A DNA stretch of 64,000 bases from NCBI RefSeq assembly GCF_013282745.1, contig NZ_CP054044.1, forward strand, positions 2,356,001-2,420,000. Direction: 5' to 3'. This stretch comes from Yersinia bercovieri ATCC 43970. Lineage in GTDB: Bacteria > Pseudomonadota > Gammaproteobacteria > Enterobacterales > Enterobacteriaceae. The notes beneath the pieces are model-generated. The model ran no database searches. It worked only from the letters and a program-made list of their open reading frames with translations, and was not told the DNA's origin. Positions 44,880-54,688 of this stretch are shown piece after piece (the first letter of the stretch is position 1; the number at the start of each line of letters is the position of its first letter). The position numbers and the translations under genes are program-made.

Positions 44880-44993
44880 ACAACACCAAAGGTGTTTTGG
44901 TGGTTTGAGAGAGAGATTTTCAGCGAAGTTCCGAGATTGGACTGACTGGCTGCACGATATATTATTGTGAAGCGGGTGAGTTAAAACAGAATT

Positions 44994-45113
44994 TGCCTGG
45001 CGGCCATAGCGCGGTGGTCCCACCTGATCCCATGCCGAACTCAGAAGTGAAACGCCGTAGCGCCGATGGTAGTGTGGGGTCTCCCCATGCGAGAGTAGGA
45101 CACTGCCAGGCAT
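44994..45113 (+). rRNA. rrf: 5S ribosomal RNA
   Basis: 120 nt from TGCCTGGCGGCCATAGCG to CTGCCAGGCAT, with terminal stem TGCCTGGC/GCCAGGCA. It is 114 bp after 23S. Confidence 0.98.
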
Positions 45114-45236
45114 CAAACACGAGTTATCAGAGTGACATCTGGTAATTGACAAAATCGCCAGAAGCGGTTTTGCACAGCGCGGAGCGCTGGCCCTGTAAGG
45201 GGTAAGTATCGGGAAGATACACGTAAAAGAATCGGT

Positions 45237-45313
45237 GGAGCGGTAGTTCAGTTGGTTAGAATACCTGCCTGTCACGCAGGGGGTCGCGGGTTCGAGCCCC
45301 GTCCGTTCCGCCA
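45237..45313 (+). tRNA. tRNA-Asp (GTC), distal gene of the rrn operon
   Basis: 77 nt, acceptor stem GGAGCGG/CCGTTCC with G-T pairing, anticodon GTC in ctGTCac, encoded CCA. It sits between 5S and the operon terminator, as in some E. coli rrn operons. Confidence 0.97.
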
Positions 45314-45321
45314 CTTATTGC

Positions 45322-45354
45322 AAAACCCCTGAATCAATGATTCAGGGGTTTTTT
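45322..45354 (+). terminator. rrn operon terminator
   Basis: AAAACCCCTGAATCA-atga-TTCAGGGGTTTTTT, 9 bp after tRNA-Asp; a canonical strong terminator. Confidence 0.95.
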
Positions 45355-45478
45355 GCATTATATAAATGGAAAAATAATCATCTTTTATCATTGCCATCGA
45401 ATAAATTAAAAGTGACCATTCACTCAACCACTCATTCAATCATCCATAAGCTCATCTAAATCAGTAACTAACAACTTA

Positions 45479-45805
45479 TTACTCAGATCCTCCCGGATTT
45501 TCTATGCTCACTGAACTGTAAGCTGTCGTATACCAGCCGCTGAAAAAGAACTGTGTTTTTGGAACGGTGGAAGGGATCGTTCTTGTGGATATCTGATCTT
45601 CAACCGCATCAGTGGTTTTGGATATCAGTGAGGATAATTGATTAGTTTTATACTCTTGTATCAAGTTCTGGCTGGGGCAGGAAGGTTCTGAGTGAATTAC
45701 ATAAGGGGAAATTTCTGTTACAACAATGGGTTGCTAAATTTCTGTTGAAAACGAAAGTGAAAGGGGCTTAACAAGATTGATACCGCTGAGTGTCACGCCC
45801 CTAAA
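45479..45805 (-). pseudogene. possible gene remnant of unknown function
   Basis: On the minus strand a Ser/Thr-rich frame runs about 110 codons with a single TAG (near 45729-45731) and ends VSIENPGGSE at 45479. No start codon with an RBS is seen, and I recognise no family. It could be the decayed end of a gene, or a chance open frame; the rest of the 45355-45883 gap holds only the pssA terminator. I lean slightly against a real gene. Confidence 0.2.
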
Positions 45806-45838
45806 AAAACACCCTGCCAGCTTATTGCTCACAGGGGG
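45804..45838 (-). terminator. pssA terminator
   Basis: On the minus strand CCCCCTG...CAGGGTG with a 15-nt loop, followed by TTTTTTT, about 46 bp after the pssA stop. Confidence 0.7.
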
Positions 45839-45883
45839 CCATCTCATCAACTCGACATATAAGCCAAGTTTTATATTTCAGAT

Positions 45884-47239
45884 TTAGAGTATGCGGCTAA
45901 TTAGGCGGTCGATACGAATTCTACGTAAACGGCGGATCAGTTTGCGTACTTTGACGGGATACTGCTGAATATTCTCTAACTCAAGGTAGTGTGAGACCAC
46001 TTTGGTATGGGTACGAATGCAATCTAACTCTTTAGTACGTTGCTCATGCATCTCATGCTTAGGATCGTGGATCAAAATGGCATTTTCCAGATCTAAACGC
46101 CATGCACGTGGATTCAGATTATTACCGGTAATCAATTGCCAGTTATTATCGACCCACATCCCTTTTAGATGATAGGTATTGTCGCCATCTTTCCACAAAC
46201 GAACAATGAGTTGTCCGTTATCAACAAAGCGCTGTAAGCGACTGAGAAAACGGCGCAAGTTAATTTCATATAAGTAGGGTAATGCGCCGATAATTTTAAA
46301 CGGTTGATCTTCTGGGATATAAAAGTCATTTGCCGTTTTGTCGCCGACAATAATCTCGACTTGTTTACCTTCCCGCAGCAAATAGATGATGTTACGAACT
46401 AACAGTGCGGGCAAATTAAAGTATGGCGTACAAATCGTCAGGCGTTCATCAGCGGAAGCCATTAGATGATGAATCGTTTTGTTTAGCTGACTTTTTTTGC
46501 CTAATCCAACCAGCGGTGTGACTGCCAATTCATCGTTACCAGCTTGCGCTGGAAATTGATATCCGATATCGCGCAGTGATGAGCGGAACTGTCGTGTTTC
46601 ATTTTTGATTTCAGGATTAGTTGGCCTATCTGTACGATCAAGGCGTTGAACGGCACCGGCACTCAGTACCCGCTGTTTCACGTAATCAACCATGATATCG
46701 GCTAGTGATGAATTGGTGATGAGCTGATAGCGATCATAACGATATTTATCGTTTTGATGGAGATAGACATCATTGATGCTAGCACCACTGTAAATCACGG
46801 TGTCATCAATGATAAAACCTTTCAGATGCAGTACGCCAAGGGCTTCGCGGGTATTGACCGGAACACCATAAATTGGCACGCAGACATTGGGATGCTGTGC
46901 GGCCATTTCACAATACCAATCAGCATTAGTATTGACTGCGGCGGCCCCGATACGACCACGTTGAGCGCGGTGCCAGTCTACCAGCACACAGATTTCCAGC
47001 TCTGGACGCTGCTGTTTGGCTTGATAGAGGGCGTTCATCACGTCACGGCCCGCATCATCCTGCTCAAGGTAAAGTGCCACCAGATAGATACGTTTGGTCG
47101 CCTGACCTATCAATTCCAAGAGAGTGGAGCGGAAAACCTTGGGGCAATAAAGCGTTTGGACATCATCAACTGGCTGGGGGAGTTTGGGCAGTTGTGCAAG
47201 GTGTTGTTGATGTTTACTACGTTTGAATTTTGACAACAT
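45884..47239 (-). CDS. pssA: CDP-diacylglycerol--serine O-phosphatidyltransferase
   Basis: Makes phosphatidylserine, the precursor of phosphatidylethanolamine, from CDP-diacylglycerol and serine. 451 residues from the ATG at 47239, as in E. coli. It belongs to the phospholipase D superfamily, with two HKD motifs: HLKGFIIDD (His about 138) and HLKGMWVDN (about 357). A basic C-terminus (KVRKLIRRLRRIRIDRL) and N-terminus suit its loose association with ribosomes and membrane lipids. It is upstream of its own terminator and 176 bp from patZ. Confidence 0.97.
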   Translation of the reverse strand: MLSKFKRSKHQQHLAQLPKLPQPVDDVQTLYCPKVFRSTLLELIGQATKRIYLVALYLEQDDAGRDVMNALYQAKQQRPELEICVLVDWHRAQRGRIGAAAVNTNADWYCEMAAQHPNVCVPIYGVPVNTREALGVLHLKGFIIDDTVIYSGASINDVYLHQNDKYRYDRYQLITNSSLADIMVDYVKQRVLSAGAVQRLDRTDRPTNPEIKNETRQFRSSLRDIGYQFPAQAGNDELAVTPLVGLGKKSQLNKTIHHLMASADERLTICTPYFNLPALLVRNIIYLLREGKQVEIIVGDKTANDFYIPEDQPFKIIGALPYLYEINLRRFLSRLQRFVDNGQLIVRLWKDGDNTYHLKGMWVDNNWQLITGNNLNPRAWRLDLENAILIHDPKHEMHEQRTKELDCIRTHTKVVSHYLELENIQQYPVKVRKLIRRLRRIRIDRLISRIL

Positions 47240-47415
47240 CACAGTGCGCTTCTTCTCTTGTTATTTAATGGCAAAACCGCCATATGCAAAAAAACACTAA
47301 TCCATAGAGTCGGCGATAATACCACTACTTTTCCGGATTGTGCGCAAGTTTTGCCGGTTAATGGCCTAATCGTTTGGGGTTGTGGCGTATATCACGGCGA
47401 TTCATGTAACTGAAA

Positions 47416-50058
47416 TCACAGTGTCAGTTCCAGATTAACGATCCCATCTTCCATCTGTACATCAATACTAAAACCGAGCTTTTTAGCCAAACCGATCATG
47501 CCACGGTTGTTGGGCATGGTGATCGCCGTTAGTCGTGTTAATCCATGGCTGCGGGTATATTGAATCATCTTTTCTAGCAACTCCCGCCCCAGCCCTAGCC
47601 CTTTGAGGTCTGAACGCACCAGTACGGCAAACTCAGCATCGATATTATCCGGATCTGACAGCGCTCGTGTCACGCCGATGATTTCCGGCCCCGTCGTACT
47701 CTGGCGCACAGCAACAAAAGCCATTTCCCGATCATAGTCAATTTGCGTCATATTCGCCAAATCATCGTGGCTGAATTCATTGATTTCGCTGAAGTAGCGA
47801 TAGTAGAGATCTTCTTTAGTGACCTGATCAATAAACAGTTTTAGTAGCGGTTCATCTTCCGGCAAGATTGGGCGGAATAGGCATTGAGAGCCATCTTTTA
47901 GCACCACAGTTTCTTCTAGCTCGTGGGGGTAGGGACGAATAGCTAAGCGCGCCTGTGGATCGCCGCTGACCGGTGCCAACTGCATTGAAACATCCAGCAG
48001 AGTAAACTCACTGCCAGAAGCAAGCACCGGGTGAATATCTAAGCGGGTGATCTCGGGGCAATCGAGAATCAAGTTGGAAACTTGCACCAGCAGGCGGCTT
48101 AATCCTGGAATATCCAGAGGTTGCAGTGATCCACGGCTGCGGATTTTCCCGCCTTTGACTGCTTGTATGATCAGATAGCGGGCCAGTGCCATATTGAGTG
48201 GCGGCAGCGCTACTGCGGCCTGTGTTTCATGATGCCACTCGATGCCACCTTCGCCCAACATAATCAGCGGACCGAAAATGGCATCCTGCTCTACCGCAAT
48301 TCGCAGCTCCTGCGCTCCTGCGCGGTTCGCCATGCTTTGCACCAGCAAACCGTGGATGCGGGCTTGCGGATAGGTGCGCTTGACTCGATCAAGAATATCG
48401 TCTGCGGCCCGCTGTACTTCAATCGCGGTGCGCAGGTAGAGCATCACCCCCTGAACTTCAGATTTGTGCGGAATATCAGGTGAGCGCAGTTTAATGGCGA
48501 CCGGATAGCCCAGGCGTTCGGCGATATGCACCGCTTCGACGCTATCGCTGGCAATCCAGGTCGGCAGCATACTCAGGCCATAAGCTTCCAGTATCGGCTG
48601 CACTTCATGGGTGTCGAGCTGGGTAGTACCTTCAGCCAGCGCCTGACGGATCAATTGATGCACATGCGCGGTATTGGCGGTGAGATCCAGTGGCAGTGCG
48701 GGGGTCTCTTTCAACTGTTTCTGGTTACGGCGATACTCCACCATATGCATAAAGGCGGTAATGGCCCCTTCCGGTGTGCGGTAGGTGGGTATCCCTGCTT
48801 CAGTGAACAGACGGCGGGCATCTTGCGATGAATACTCTCCGCACCAGTTAGTTAACAGGGTGATGCGTTTACCTCGTGGATGCTGACGAATGGCGGAGAT
48901 CAATAGTTCGGCCGTTTTACTGCCCGGTGCGGCGGCGCTCGGTGAGTGAATCAGCAGCAACGCATCATAGTCGGTGCTGTCTAATAAGGGTTTAACCGCC
49001 GCTAAATAGCGCTCAGCGCTGGCGTCATCTCGCAGGTCTATTGGGTTGCGTAAGGAAATAAAAGAGGGTAGCGCTGCACTCAGGGCGGATTGCGTCGTAT
49101 CAGACAGTGTAGCTAGCTTGCCATTACGGCTGATCAGCTCATCCAGTGCCATGGCCGCAGGTGCGGCCCCGTTACTGACAATGAGTAAGCGCTCACCTCG
49201 CAGTGGGTGCATGTGGCTCAAGGTTTCGACGGCGGAGAACAGCTCGTGGGTATCTTGCACCCGCAACAGACCCGCGCGCTGAATCGCAGCATCATAAGCA
49301 GCATCCAACCCTTGTTGACCATTCAGTAACTGCTGTGCGCGTTGGCTGCGGCCACTTTTGACCACCAGAATCGGTTTATTACGTGAAGCACTACGCGATG
49401 CGGATAAAAAGCGGCGTGCATCGCTAATATGTTCGATATACAGCATGATGGCGCTGGTTTTACCGTCTCTGGCGAGGAAATCGAGCAAGTCATCGACATC
49501 AATATCCAAGCTATCACCCAGCGCAATAAAGTATGAGAAGCCCACTTCCCGCTGCTGCGCCCAGTCCAGAATGGTATTTGCTACCGCCGCCGACTGGGAG
49601 ATAAACGCCAGTCGCCCTTTTTTAATCGGCACCGGCGAGAAGCTGGCATTCAACCCTTGCCAGGGGGCGAGTAAGCCGAGGCTGTTGGGGCCAAGCAGCC
49701 GCATATGATGACGATGGGCGCAGGCTTTGAGTTCTGCAAATTGTTCCGTCGCGGCAGAGAGAATAATCACCGCCTTACAGCCACGAACGCCTAAGTCTTC
49801 GAGTAACGTCAGATTACGGCGATCATGAGTGCAGAGGATAGCCAGATCCGGCGTGATCGGCAGGCTGGCGATATCCGCGTAAGCCAGCACACCACAAACG
49901 GCTTTATGAGTCGGGGTGACCGGCAGAACAGGGCCACTGAAGCCACCATCCAGCAAATTACGCATCATCAGGAAACCGGCGCGCTCAGGTTTTTCAGAAG
50001 CGCCAATCACCGCAATAGATTTCGGGCGTAGTAGGGCTTCTAATCCACGTTGACTCAT
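47416..50058 (-). CDS. patZ: protein lysine acetyltransferase Pat (YfiQ/PatZ)
   Basis: An 880-residue enzyme that acetylates acetyl-CoA synthetase and other proteins. The first about 690 residues are an ADP-forming acyl-CoA synthetase-like region (CoA-binding fold LRPKSIAVIGASEKPERAG at 11-29, then ATP-grasp, GYPVAIKLRSPDIPHKSEVQGV), and the last about 150 are a GNAT domain (VLVRSDLKGLGLGRELLEKMI). Length is close to E. coli PatZ (886). An ERIC repeat begins a few bases upstream of the start codon and contributes its GGGG Shine-Dalgarno-like sequence. Confidence 0.96.
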   Translation of the reverse strand: MSQRGLEALLRPKSIAVIGASEKPERAGFLMMRNLLDGGFSGPVLPVTPTHKAVCGVLAYADIASLPITPDLAILCTHDRRNLTLLEDLGVRGCKAVIILSAATEQFAELKACAHRHHMRLLGPNSLGLLAPWQGLNASFSPVPIKKGRLAFISQSAAVANTILDWAQQREVGFSYFIALGDSLDIDVDDLLDFLARDGKTSAIMLYIEHISDARRFLSASRSASRNKPILVVKSGRSQRAQQLLNGQQGLDAAYDAAIQRAGLLRVQDTHELFSAVETLSHMHPLRGERLLIVSNGAAPAAMALDELISRNGKLATLSDTTQSALSAALPSFISLRNPIDLRDDASAERYLAAVKPLLDSTDYDALLLIHSPSAAAPGSKTAELLISAIRQHPRGKRITLLTNWCGEYSSQDARRLFTEAGIPTYRTPEGAITAFMHMVEYRRNQKQLKETPALPLDLTANTAHVHQLIRQALAEGTTQLDTHEVQPILEAYGLSMLPTWIASDSVEAVHIAERLGYPVAIKLRSPDIPHKSEVQGVMLYLRTAIEVQRAADDILDRVKRTYPQARIHGLLVQSMANRAGAQELRIAVEQDAIFGPLIMLGEGGIEWHHETQAAVALPPLNMALARYLIIQAVKGGKIRSRGSLQPLDIPGLSRLLVQVSNLILDCPEITRLDIHPVLASGSEFTLLDVSMQLAPVSGDPQARLAIRPYPHELEETVVLKDGSQCLFRPILPEDEPLLKLFIDQVTKEDLYYRYFSEINEFSHDDLANMTQIDYDREMAFVAVRQSTTGPEIIGVTRALSDPDNIDAEFAVLVRSDLKGLGLGRELLEKMIQYTRSHGLTRLTAITMPNNRGMIGLAKKLGFSIDVQMEDGIVNLELTL

Positions 50059-50062
50059 TATT

Positions 50063-50236
50063 TATCCCCGTCATCTTTCAAGTTGCAGCTGTGTTGGCTG
50101 CATTCGTTACTCAGCCCATTCATGGGTCTCGCCTCTAGCAGGCCGCTGTAAGCCGCATTCAAATCGGCTCCTGGCAGATTTATTACCCGGATCACTGACT
50201 GACCGCCTTCCTGCACCCTGAAATCTATTGGGGATA
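50063..50236 (-). repeat. ERIC-type repeat abutting the patZ start
   Basis: About 174 bp with ERIC ends: tatccccgtcatctttcaag at the patZ side and ctgaaatctattggggata at the far side; the middle (gttggctgcattcgttactcag) also fits. It is longer than the standard 127 bp, so a longer variant or one with an insertion. It fills most of the gap between tapT and patZ. Confidence 0.75.
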
Positions 50237-50259
50237 AGCCAAAGGCCGCTTGAATGATT

Positions 50260-51027
50260 TTATGCGATTTTTTCGGGGCTTGCTGTGACTCGCCCCACTG
50301 GATGATGAGGTTTTCCGGCTAAATACTGCTGGCGGAAGTAGTGGAAATGGGCGGTTAGCCCCTCCGCCGCTTGCATATCGCCCGCTTGCTGGAGCAGCGC
50401 CGCGGCGACCTCGACAGTACAGTGCTGTTCCGGTCGCGGTGCTTCGCGCAAAAGATAATCGGAAGCCGTTGTAACATTCAGTGACAGCAGAGGTAAATCG
50501 GCGAGGTAGGGGCTTTTGCGAAACATTTTTTTTGCTTCGGTCCAGGTGCCATCCAGCAAAATAAATAGCGGTGGCTTATCGTTGATGGGTAATTTATTGA
50601 GTACCTGCCGTGGCGGTTCGGCATATTTCTCTGGAAAGACCACATACGGCTGACGTGCTGGATCACGGATGGCGGCTAGCAATGCAGGGTCAACTTCAGT
50701 ACGCGCCCAAAGGAAAGCTTGGGTGTCAGGGAGAATATCGGCAATCAGGCGGCCGGTATTACTGGGCTTTAGCGGCTCAGTATCAAACATAATTAGGCAG
50801 AAGCGACTACTCGCCGATTGTGGTTTGATGGTGTCACACAAGCAAAATCGCTCTGTTAACAGGCAGCTCTGGCAACGAATTGCGCGGCAACCTCGGGCGC
50901 GATAAGCACGGGTGGAGGCGGCTAAGCGCCGTTGGCGTAAACGCAGTACGGCATTTTCCGTCGTAATGACTGCTGGCACAACGATATCTGCCAGCAATTC
51001 ATGGTCGGTGGTTGATGATTCAGTCAC
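50260..51027 (-). CDS. tapT: tRNA-uridine aminocarboxypropyltransferase TapT (YfiP, DTW domain)
   Basis: A 255-residue DTW-domain enzyme that adds the aminocarboxypropyl group of SAM to U47 of tRNAs (acp3U). The CxxC...CxC motif CQSCLLTERFCLCD (about 53-66) probably binds metal, and the family signature DGTW is in FILLDGTWTEAKKMF (about 154-168). The N-terminal 35 residues are variable. It is on the same strand as patZ and trxC, in the E. coli order. Confidence 0.92.
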   Translation of the reverse strand: MTESSTTDHELLADIVVPAVITTENAVLRLRQRRLAASTRAYRARGCRAIRCQSCLLTERFCLCDTIKPQSASSRFCLIMFDTEPLKPSNTGRLIADILPDTQAFLWARTEVDPALLAAIRDPARQPYVVFPEKYAEPPRQVLNKLPINDKPPLFILLDGTWTEAKKMFRKSPYLADLPLLSLNVTTASDYLLREAPRPEQHCTVEVAAALLQQAGDMQAAEGLTAHFHYFRQQYLAGKPHHPVGRVTASPEKIA

Positions 51028-51083
51028 GACGGACTCCTAAGAAATAGCGCTATTCTAATCAAGCCTCCCCATGAGTTATACAA

Positions 51084-51126
51084 TAAAACCACGCCCCGGC
51101 AGAAAAGTGTCAGGGCGTGGTTTTTA
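51084..51126 (-). terminator. terminator between trxC and tapT
   Basis: CCACGCCC and GGGCGTGG, 22 bp apart, with AAAA on one side and TTTTT on the other. It serves trxC on the minus strand. Confidence 0.8.
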
Positions 51127-51178
51127 TCGGGACGTCGAACTGAGCCGCCCCGAGCGACGATAAATGGGTTAAACTAAC

Positions 51179-51619
51179 TTAGCGGGCGACCGGCTCTGCT
51201 GCTAATTGTTCATCCAACCAATTATCAAACGGCACTTTCGGTACTGCACCGTTGAGCATGTCGACCATTTTCCCGTTCCGATACAGCATAATAGTCGGAA
51301 TGCTGCGAATACGGAAACGGGTGCTGAGCGCAGGCTCTGCTTCAGTGTTGACTTTCACGAAGCGGACTTTTCCGGCGCGCTCTGCAGCGACTGCTTCAAA
51401 GATCGGCGCAAAGCTGCGGCAAGGGCCACACCAAGGTGCCCAGAAGTCGATAACGATGGCTAGGTCATCTTGCAGCAGTTTATCCAGTGTTTCGGCGGTG
51501 GCGTTAATCACTTCGCCATCAAATAAAGAGTGGCCGCAGCGCCCACATTTAGCGCCGTCATCAATACGTTCTTCCGGCAGGCGATTAGTCGCCATACAAG
51601 CTGTGCATACCGTATTCAT
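51179..51619 (-). CDS. trxC: thioredoxin 2
   Basis: Zinc-containing thioredoxin of 146 residues. An N-terminal zinc site has CTAC (Cys5, Cys8) and CGRC (Cys25, Cys28), and the thioredoxin fold has the redox motif WCGPC (Cys64, Cys67). It reduces disulfides in cytoplasmic proteins under oxidative stress; in E. coli it is controlled by OxyR. I did not find a clear OxyR site. Confidence 0.97.
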   Translation of the reverse strand: MNTVCTACMATNRLPEERIDDGAKCGRCGHSLFDGEVINATAETLDKLLQDDLAIVIDFWAPWCGPCRSFAPIFEAVAAERAGKVRFVKVNTEAEPALSTRFRIRSIPTIMLYRNGKMVDMLNGAVPKVPFDNWLDEQLAAEPVAR

Positions 51620-51838
51620 ACATTAGCCTTTATTTTGTCTCTGAGTAGATAAAAGAAACCAGACAGCCAAGGGGCGCTGAATTGTTTCGTTGTTGTTATC
51701 TATTATGGGTATAAATAGAGGCGGTGCCAAAAAGGTTTATTCGATGAATACGATAGTTGGTAGCTTTTAGCGCTTGCTTATGGCTAACCGGGCGGACATC
51801 AGGTAATCTTCGCGCCCTGCGCGTTGGTGGAGAAGACA

Positions 51839-52930
51839 ATGAACGATTCATTTAGTGGCAAAAACGGCAAAGTTAAAGTGATGTACGTCCGCAGTGACGA
51901 AAGCAGCGACGACCGTAACAGCAATAACCGTAATAAAAATCCGCGTCCGGCCGCAAAAGGTCGTCCGGGTGATAATGCTGGTCGGGGCAGCTCACCGCGT
52001 AATAGTGACTCACGTCGTAATGATTCAGGCCGTAATGACCGTGATCGTCCTAGCCGTCCGGCACGTTCTGAAAGTAGCGGCCCTTACGATTCACCGTGGA
52101 AAACCGTCTCCCGTGCACCATCGGAAGAGCCAGAGTTTGATCACGGCGGTATCAGCGGTAAAAGCCATGTTGACCCTGCGCAGTTGCGCCGTCAGCGGGC
52201 TGAAGAGACTCGTGTTTATGGCGAAAACGCCTGTAAGGCGCTGTTCGAAAGCCGTCCTGATGCGATCGTCCGCGCATGGTTTGTGCAGTCAGTCACCCCA
52301 CGTTTCCGCGAAGCGCTGAAATGGATGGCGGCTAACCGCAAGGCTTACCATGTGGTTGAGGAAGATGAGCTGGCGAAGGCGTCTGGTACTGAACACCATG
52401 GCGGCGTTTGTTTCCTGATTAAAAAGCGTCAGGGGCTGGATGCAGAAACCTATCTGCAACAGCAGACTCAGGCGAAAGATTGTGTGCTGGCGCTGGAAGA
52501 TGTGGGTAATCCACATAATCTGGGCGGTATTATGCGTACCTGCGCACATTTCGGTATCAACGGCGTGCTGTTACAAGACCCGGCGATGCTGGAGTCTGGT
52601 GCAGCGGTGCGTACTGCGGAAGGCGGTGCAGAGCACATCAAGGCAATCAATGCTGATGATTTCCTCTCGGTGCTGGATACCTTCCGTAAAGCGGGTTACA
52701 CCATAGTCACCACCTCCAGCCATAAAGGTGTCACTCTGTCGAAAGCTGAACTGCCAGCTAAAATGGTGTTGGTATTAGGTCAGGAGAGTGATGGTCTGAC
52801 CGACAGTGCATGGCAGCAGGGCGATATGAGTGTCTCTATCGGCGGTACCGGGCGGGTTGAGAGTCTCAACGTGTCGGTTGCCACCGGGATTCTGTTAGCA
52901 GAGTGGTGGCGTCAAAATAGCGCTAACTAA
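51839..52930 (+). CDS. yfiF: SpoU-family RNA 2'-O-methyltransferase YfiF
   Basis: A 363-residue protein. The N-terminal 100 residues are a low-complexity Arg/Asn/Asp/Ser-rich stretch, then come a SpoU substrate-binding domain ([23 protein letters not shown]) and a SpoU methyltransferase domain with motifs [25 protein letters not shown] and [16 protein letters not shown]. It is a probable RNA ribose methyltransferase; the target RNA is unknown. Start [11 protein letters not shown] after ggagaag; the frame is open five codons further. It is divergent from trxC. Confidence 0.92.
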   Translation: MNDSFSGKNGKVKVMYVRSDESSDDRNSNNRNKNPRPAAKGRPGDNAGRGSSPRNSDSRRNDSGRNDRDRPSRPARSESSGPYDSPWKTVSRAPSEEPEFDHGGISGKSHVDPAQLRRQRAEETRVYGENACKALFESRPDAIVRAWFVQSVTPRFREALKWMAANRKAYHVVEEDELAKASGTEHHGGVCFLIKKRQGLDAETYLQQQTQAKDCVLALEDVGNPHNLGGIMRTCAHFGINGVLLQDPAMLESGAAVRTAEGGAEHIKAINADDFLSVLDTFRKAGYTIVTTSSHKGVTLSKAELPAKMVLVLGQESDGLTDSAWQQGDMSVSIGGTGRVESLNVSVATGILLAEWWRQNSAN

Positions 52931-53060
52931 TACCCTGCGCCCTTGACGCCGCAGGAACGGTGATGACAGGCAGAAGAGTAAAGTGTTCGCGCCAGGGATG
53001 GATCTACGACGGCTTTATGATCTGTTTGTTCTCTCCGCCACTAGCACTTTGTTCATAAAA

Positions 53061-53096
53061 AAGGGGCGCTGAAATTAATCTTCAGCGCCCCTTTTT
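53061..53096. terminator. bidirectional terminator between yfiF and emrB
   Basis: GGGGCGCTGAA-attaatc-TTCAGCGCCCC with AAAAAA upstream and TTTTT downstream, between convergent genes. Confidence 0.93.
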
Positions 53097-53116
53097 GTCA
53101 GTCTGCGTTTACGCCA

Positions 53117-54652
53117 CTAGTGCGCGCCGCCACCACTGCCACCGGAGGTGAATGGTGGTCTTGCGAACCAAACCAGCGCCAGCAGTAGCAGGAACACCCC
53201 TGCAGAGAGCCAGAAGATCTCGTTTGCTGAGATAATCAGCCCCTGATTGGTTATCTCTCGCGCCAGATAAGCCGAGGCTTGCTGCTGACTCATCCCCAGC
53301 TTCTCCAGCTCCTGATAACTCTGCGTCGCATTGGGATTGAACGGGTTAACAAACTCCGTTAGCTGCGAATGGTGCATCGACTCTCTTTGCGTCCACAGGG
53401 TGGTGGTGATTGAGGTACCAATCGACCCCGCCAAGGTTCGCAGGAAGTTAGATAAGCTGGATGCCGCTGCCATGCGCTCTGGCGGCAAGCCGGAGAGGGT
53501 AATGGCGGTCAGTGGCATAAAGAAGCAAGCAATGGCAAAGCCTTGCACAAACTGTGGCCACGCCGACGCACCAAAATCCATCCCCGGTTCGAATGTATAT
53601 GCCCGCCAGTAGAAACAAACTGCATACATAATGAAGCTGAATGTCACTAGCTGCCGCATATCAATTCGATGGGAGAAACGGCCAATAATCGGCGACAGCA
53701 ACACCGGCAATATCCCGACCGGGGCGGAGGCCAAACCGGCCCATGTGGCAGTGTAGCCATAGACCTCCTGTAGTAGCTGCGGCAGCAAGACAATGGCGCC
53801 GAAGTACAACATATAGGCGAGGCTGATACACAGGCACCCAATGGTAAAGTTTCTCGATTTGAATAGTGACAAATCGATCACCGGATGGTCATCAGTTAGC
53901 TCCCAAACGATCAGGAAGGTAATGGCAATTACCGCGATGACCGTCAGCACGATAATCTCGGTTGAGTTAAACCAATCCAGCTCCTTGCCCTGGTCAAGCA
54001 TGATTTGTAAGGCACCGATGCCGACCACCAATAACACCAGCCCCACGGTATCGATGGGTTTGATTTCGGTTTTGGTCTCTCGCCCTTTCAGGGTGCTGCC
54101 CGCCATCAAAATTACCACCAACCCGATCGGGATGTTGATAAAGAAGATCCAGCCCCAATGATAGTTGTCGCTGATATAACCGCCGAGGATCGGCCCAAAT
54201 ATCGGGGCCACGACAATCGTCATTGACCACAATGCCAGGGCCATACTTCGCTTCGCTGGCGGGTAGTTATTTAGCAGCAAACTTTGTGATAGCGGGATCA
54301 ATGGCCCGGCAACCAGGCCCTGGATCACCCGGAAGAAGATAAGCATCCCTAGACTGTTTGAGATACCGCACAGCCATGAGGCCAATGCAAACAATCCCGT
54401 CGCCCAGAGGAACAAGCGCACTTCACCGATGCGCTTGGCTAACCAGCCGGTAATGGGGATTGAGATAGCATTTGCCACCCCAAAAGAGGTAATCACCCAA
54501 GTGCCTTGCGAGTTGGACGAGCCAAGATCACCTGCAATCGTCGGGATCGCCACGTTAGCAATGGTGGAGTCCAGCACCTGCATAAAGGTCGCTAATGATA
54601 GCGCAACCGTCATCCAGGCAAGTTGGGCGCCTTCAAGCGGTTTTTGTGCCAC
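53117..54652 (-). CDS. emrB: multidrug efflux MFS transporter EmrB
   Basis: A 511-residue DHA2-family transporter with fourteen membrane helices that exports hydrophobic compounds such as uncouplers. LDSTIANVAIPTIAGDLG (about 27-44) is the DHA2 motif, and GPILGGYISDNYHWGWIFFINIPIG (not quoted in full here beyond its start) follows. It works with EmrA and an outer membrane channel (TolC). It starts 36 bp after emrA. The C-terminal tail is Gly-rich (FTSGGSGGGAH). Confidence 0.95.
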   Translation of the reverse strand: MAQKPLEGAQLAWMTVALSLATFMQVLDSTIANVAIPTIAGDLGSSNSQGTWVITSFGVANAISIPITGWLAKRIGEVRLFLWATGLFALASWLCGISNSLGMLIFFRVIQGLVAGPLIPLSQSLLLNNYPPAKRSMALALWSMTIVVAPIFGPILGGYISDNYHWGWIFFINIPIGLVVILMAGSTLKGRETKTEIKPIDTVGLVLLVVGIGALQIMLDQGKELDWFNSTEIIVLTVIAVIAITFLIVWELTDDHPVIDLSLFKSRNFTIGCLCISLAYMLYFGAIVLLPQLLQEVYGYTATWAGLASAPVGILPVLLSPIIGRFSHRIDMRQLVTFSFIMYAVCFYWRAYTFEPGMDFGASAWPQFVQGFAIACFFMPLTAITLSGLPPERMAAASSLSNFLRTLAGSIGTSITTTLWTQRESMHHSQLTEFVNPFNPNATQSYQELEKLGMSQQQASAYLAREITNQGLIISANEIFWLSAGVFLLLLALVWFARPPFTSGGSGGGAH

Positions 54653-54688
54653 AGCGGCCTCCGCACTTAACCTGCGTTTGCATGCACA

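Noticed and set aside
47416..50058. Long opposite-strand frames inside patZ, emrB, ygaZ and the rRNA-free operons
   Set aside because: They mirror the codon pattern of the true genes and show no independent protein features.
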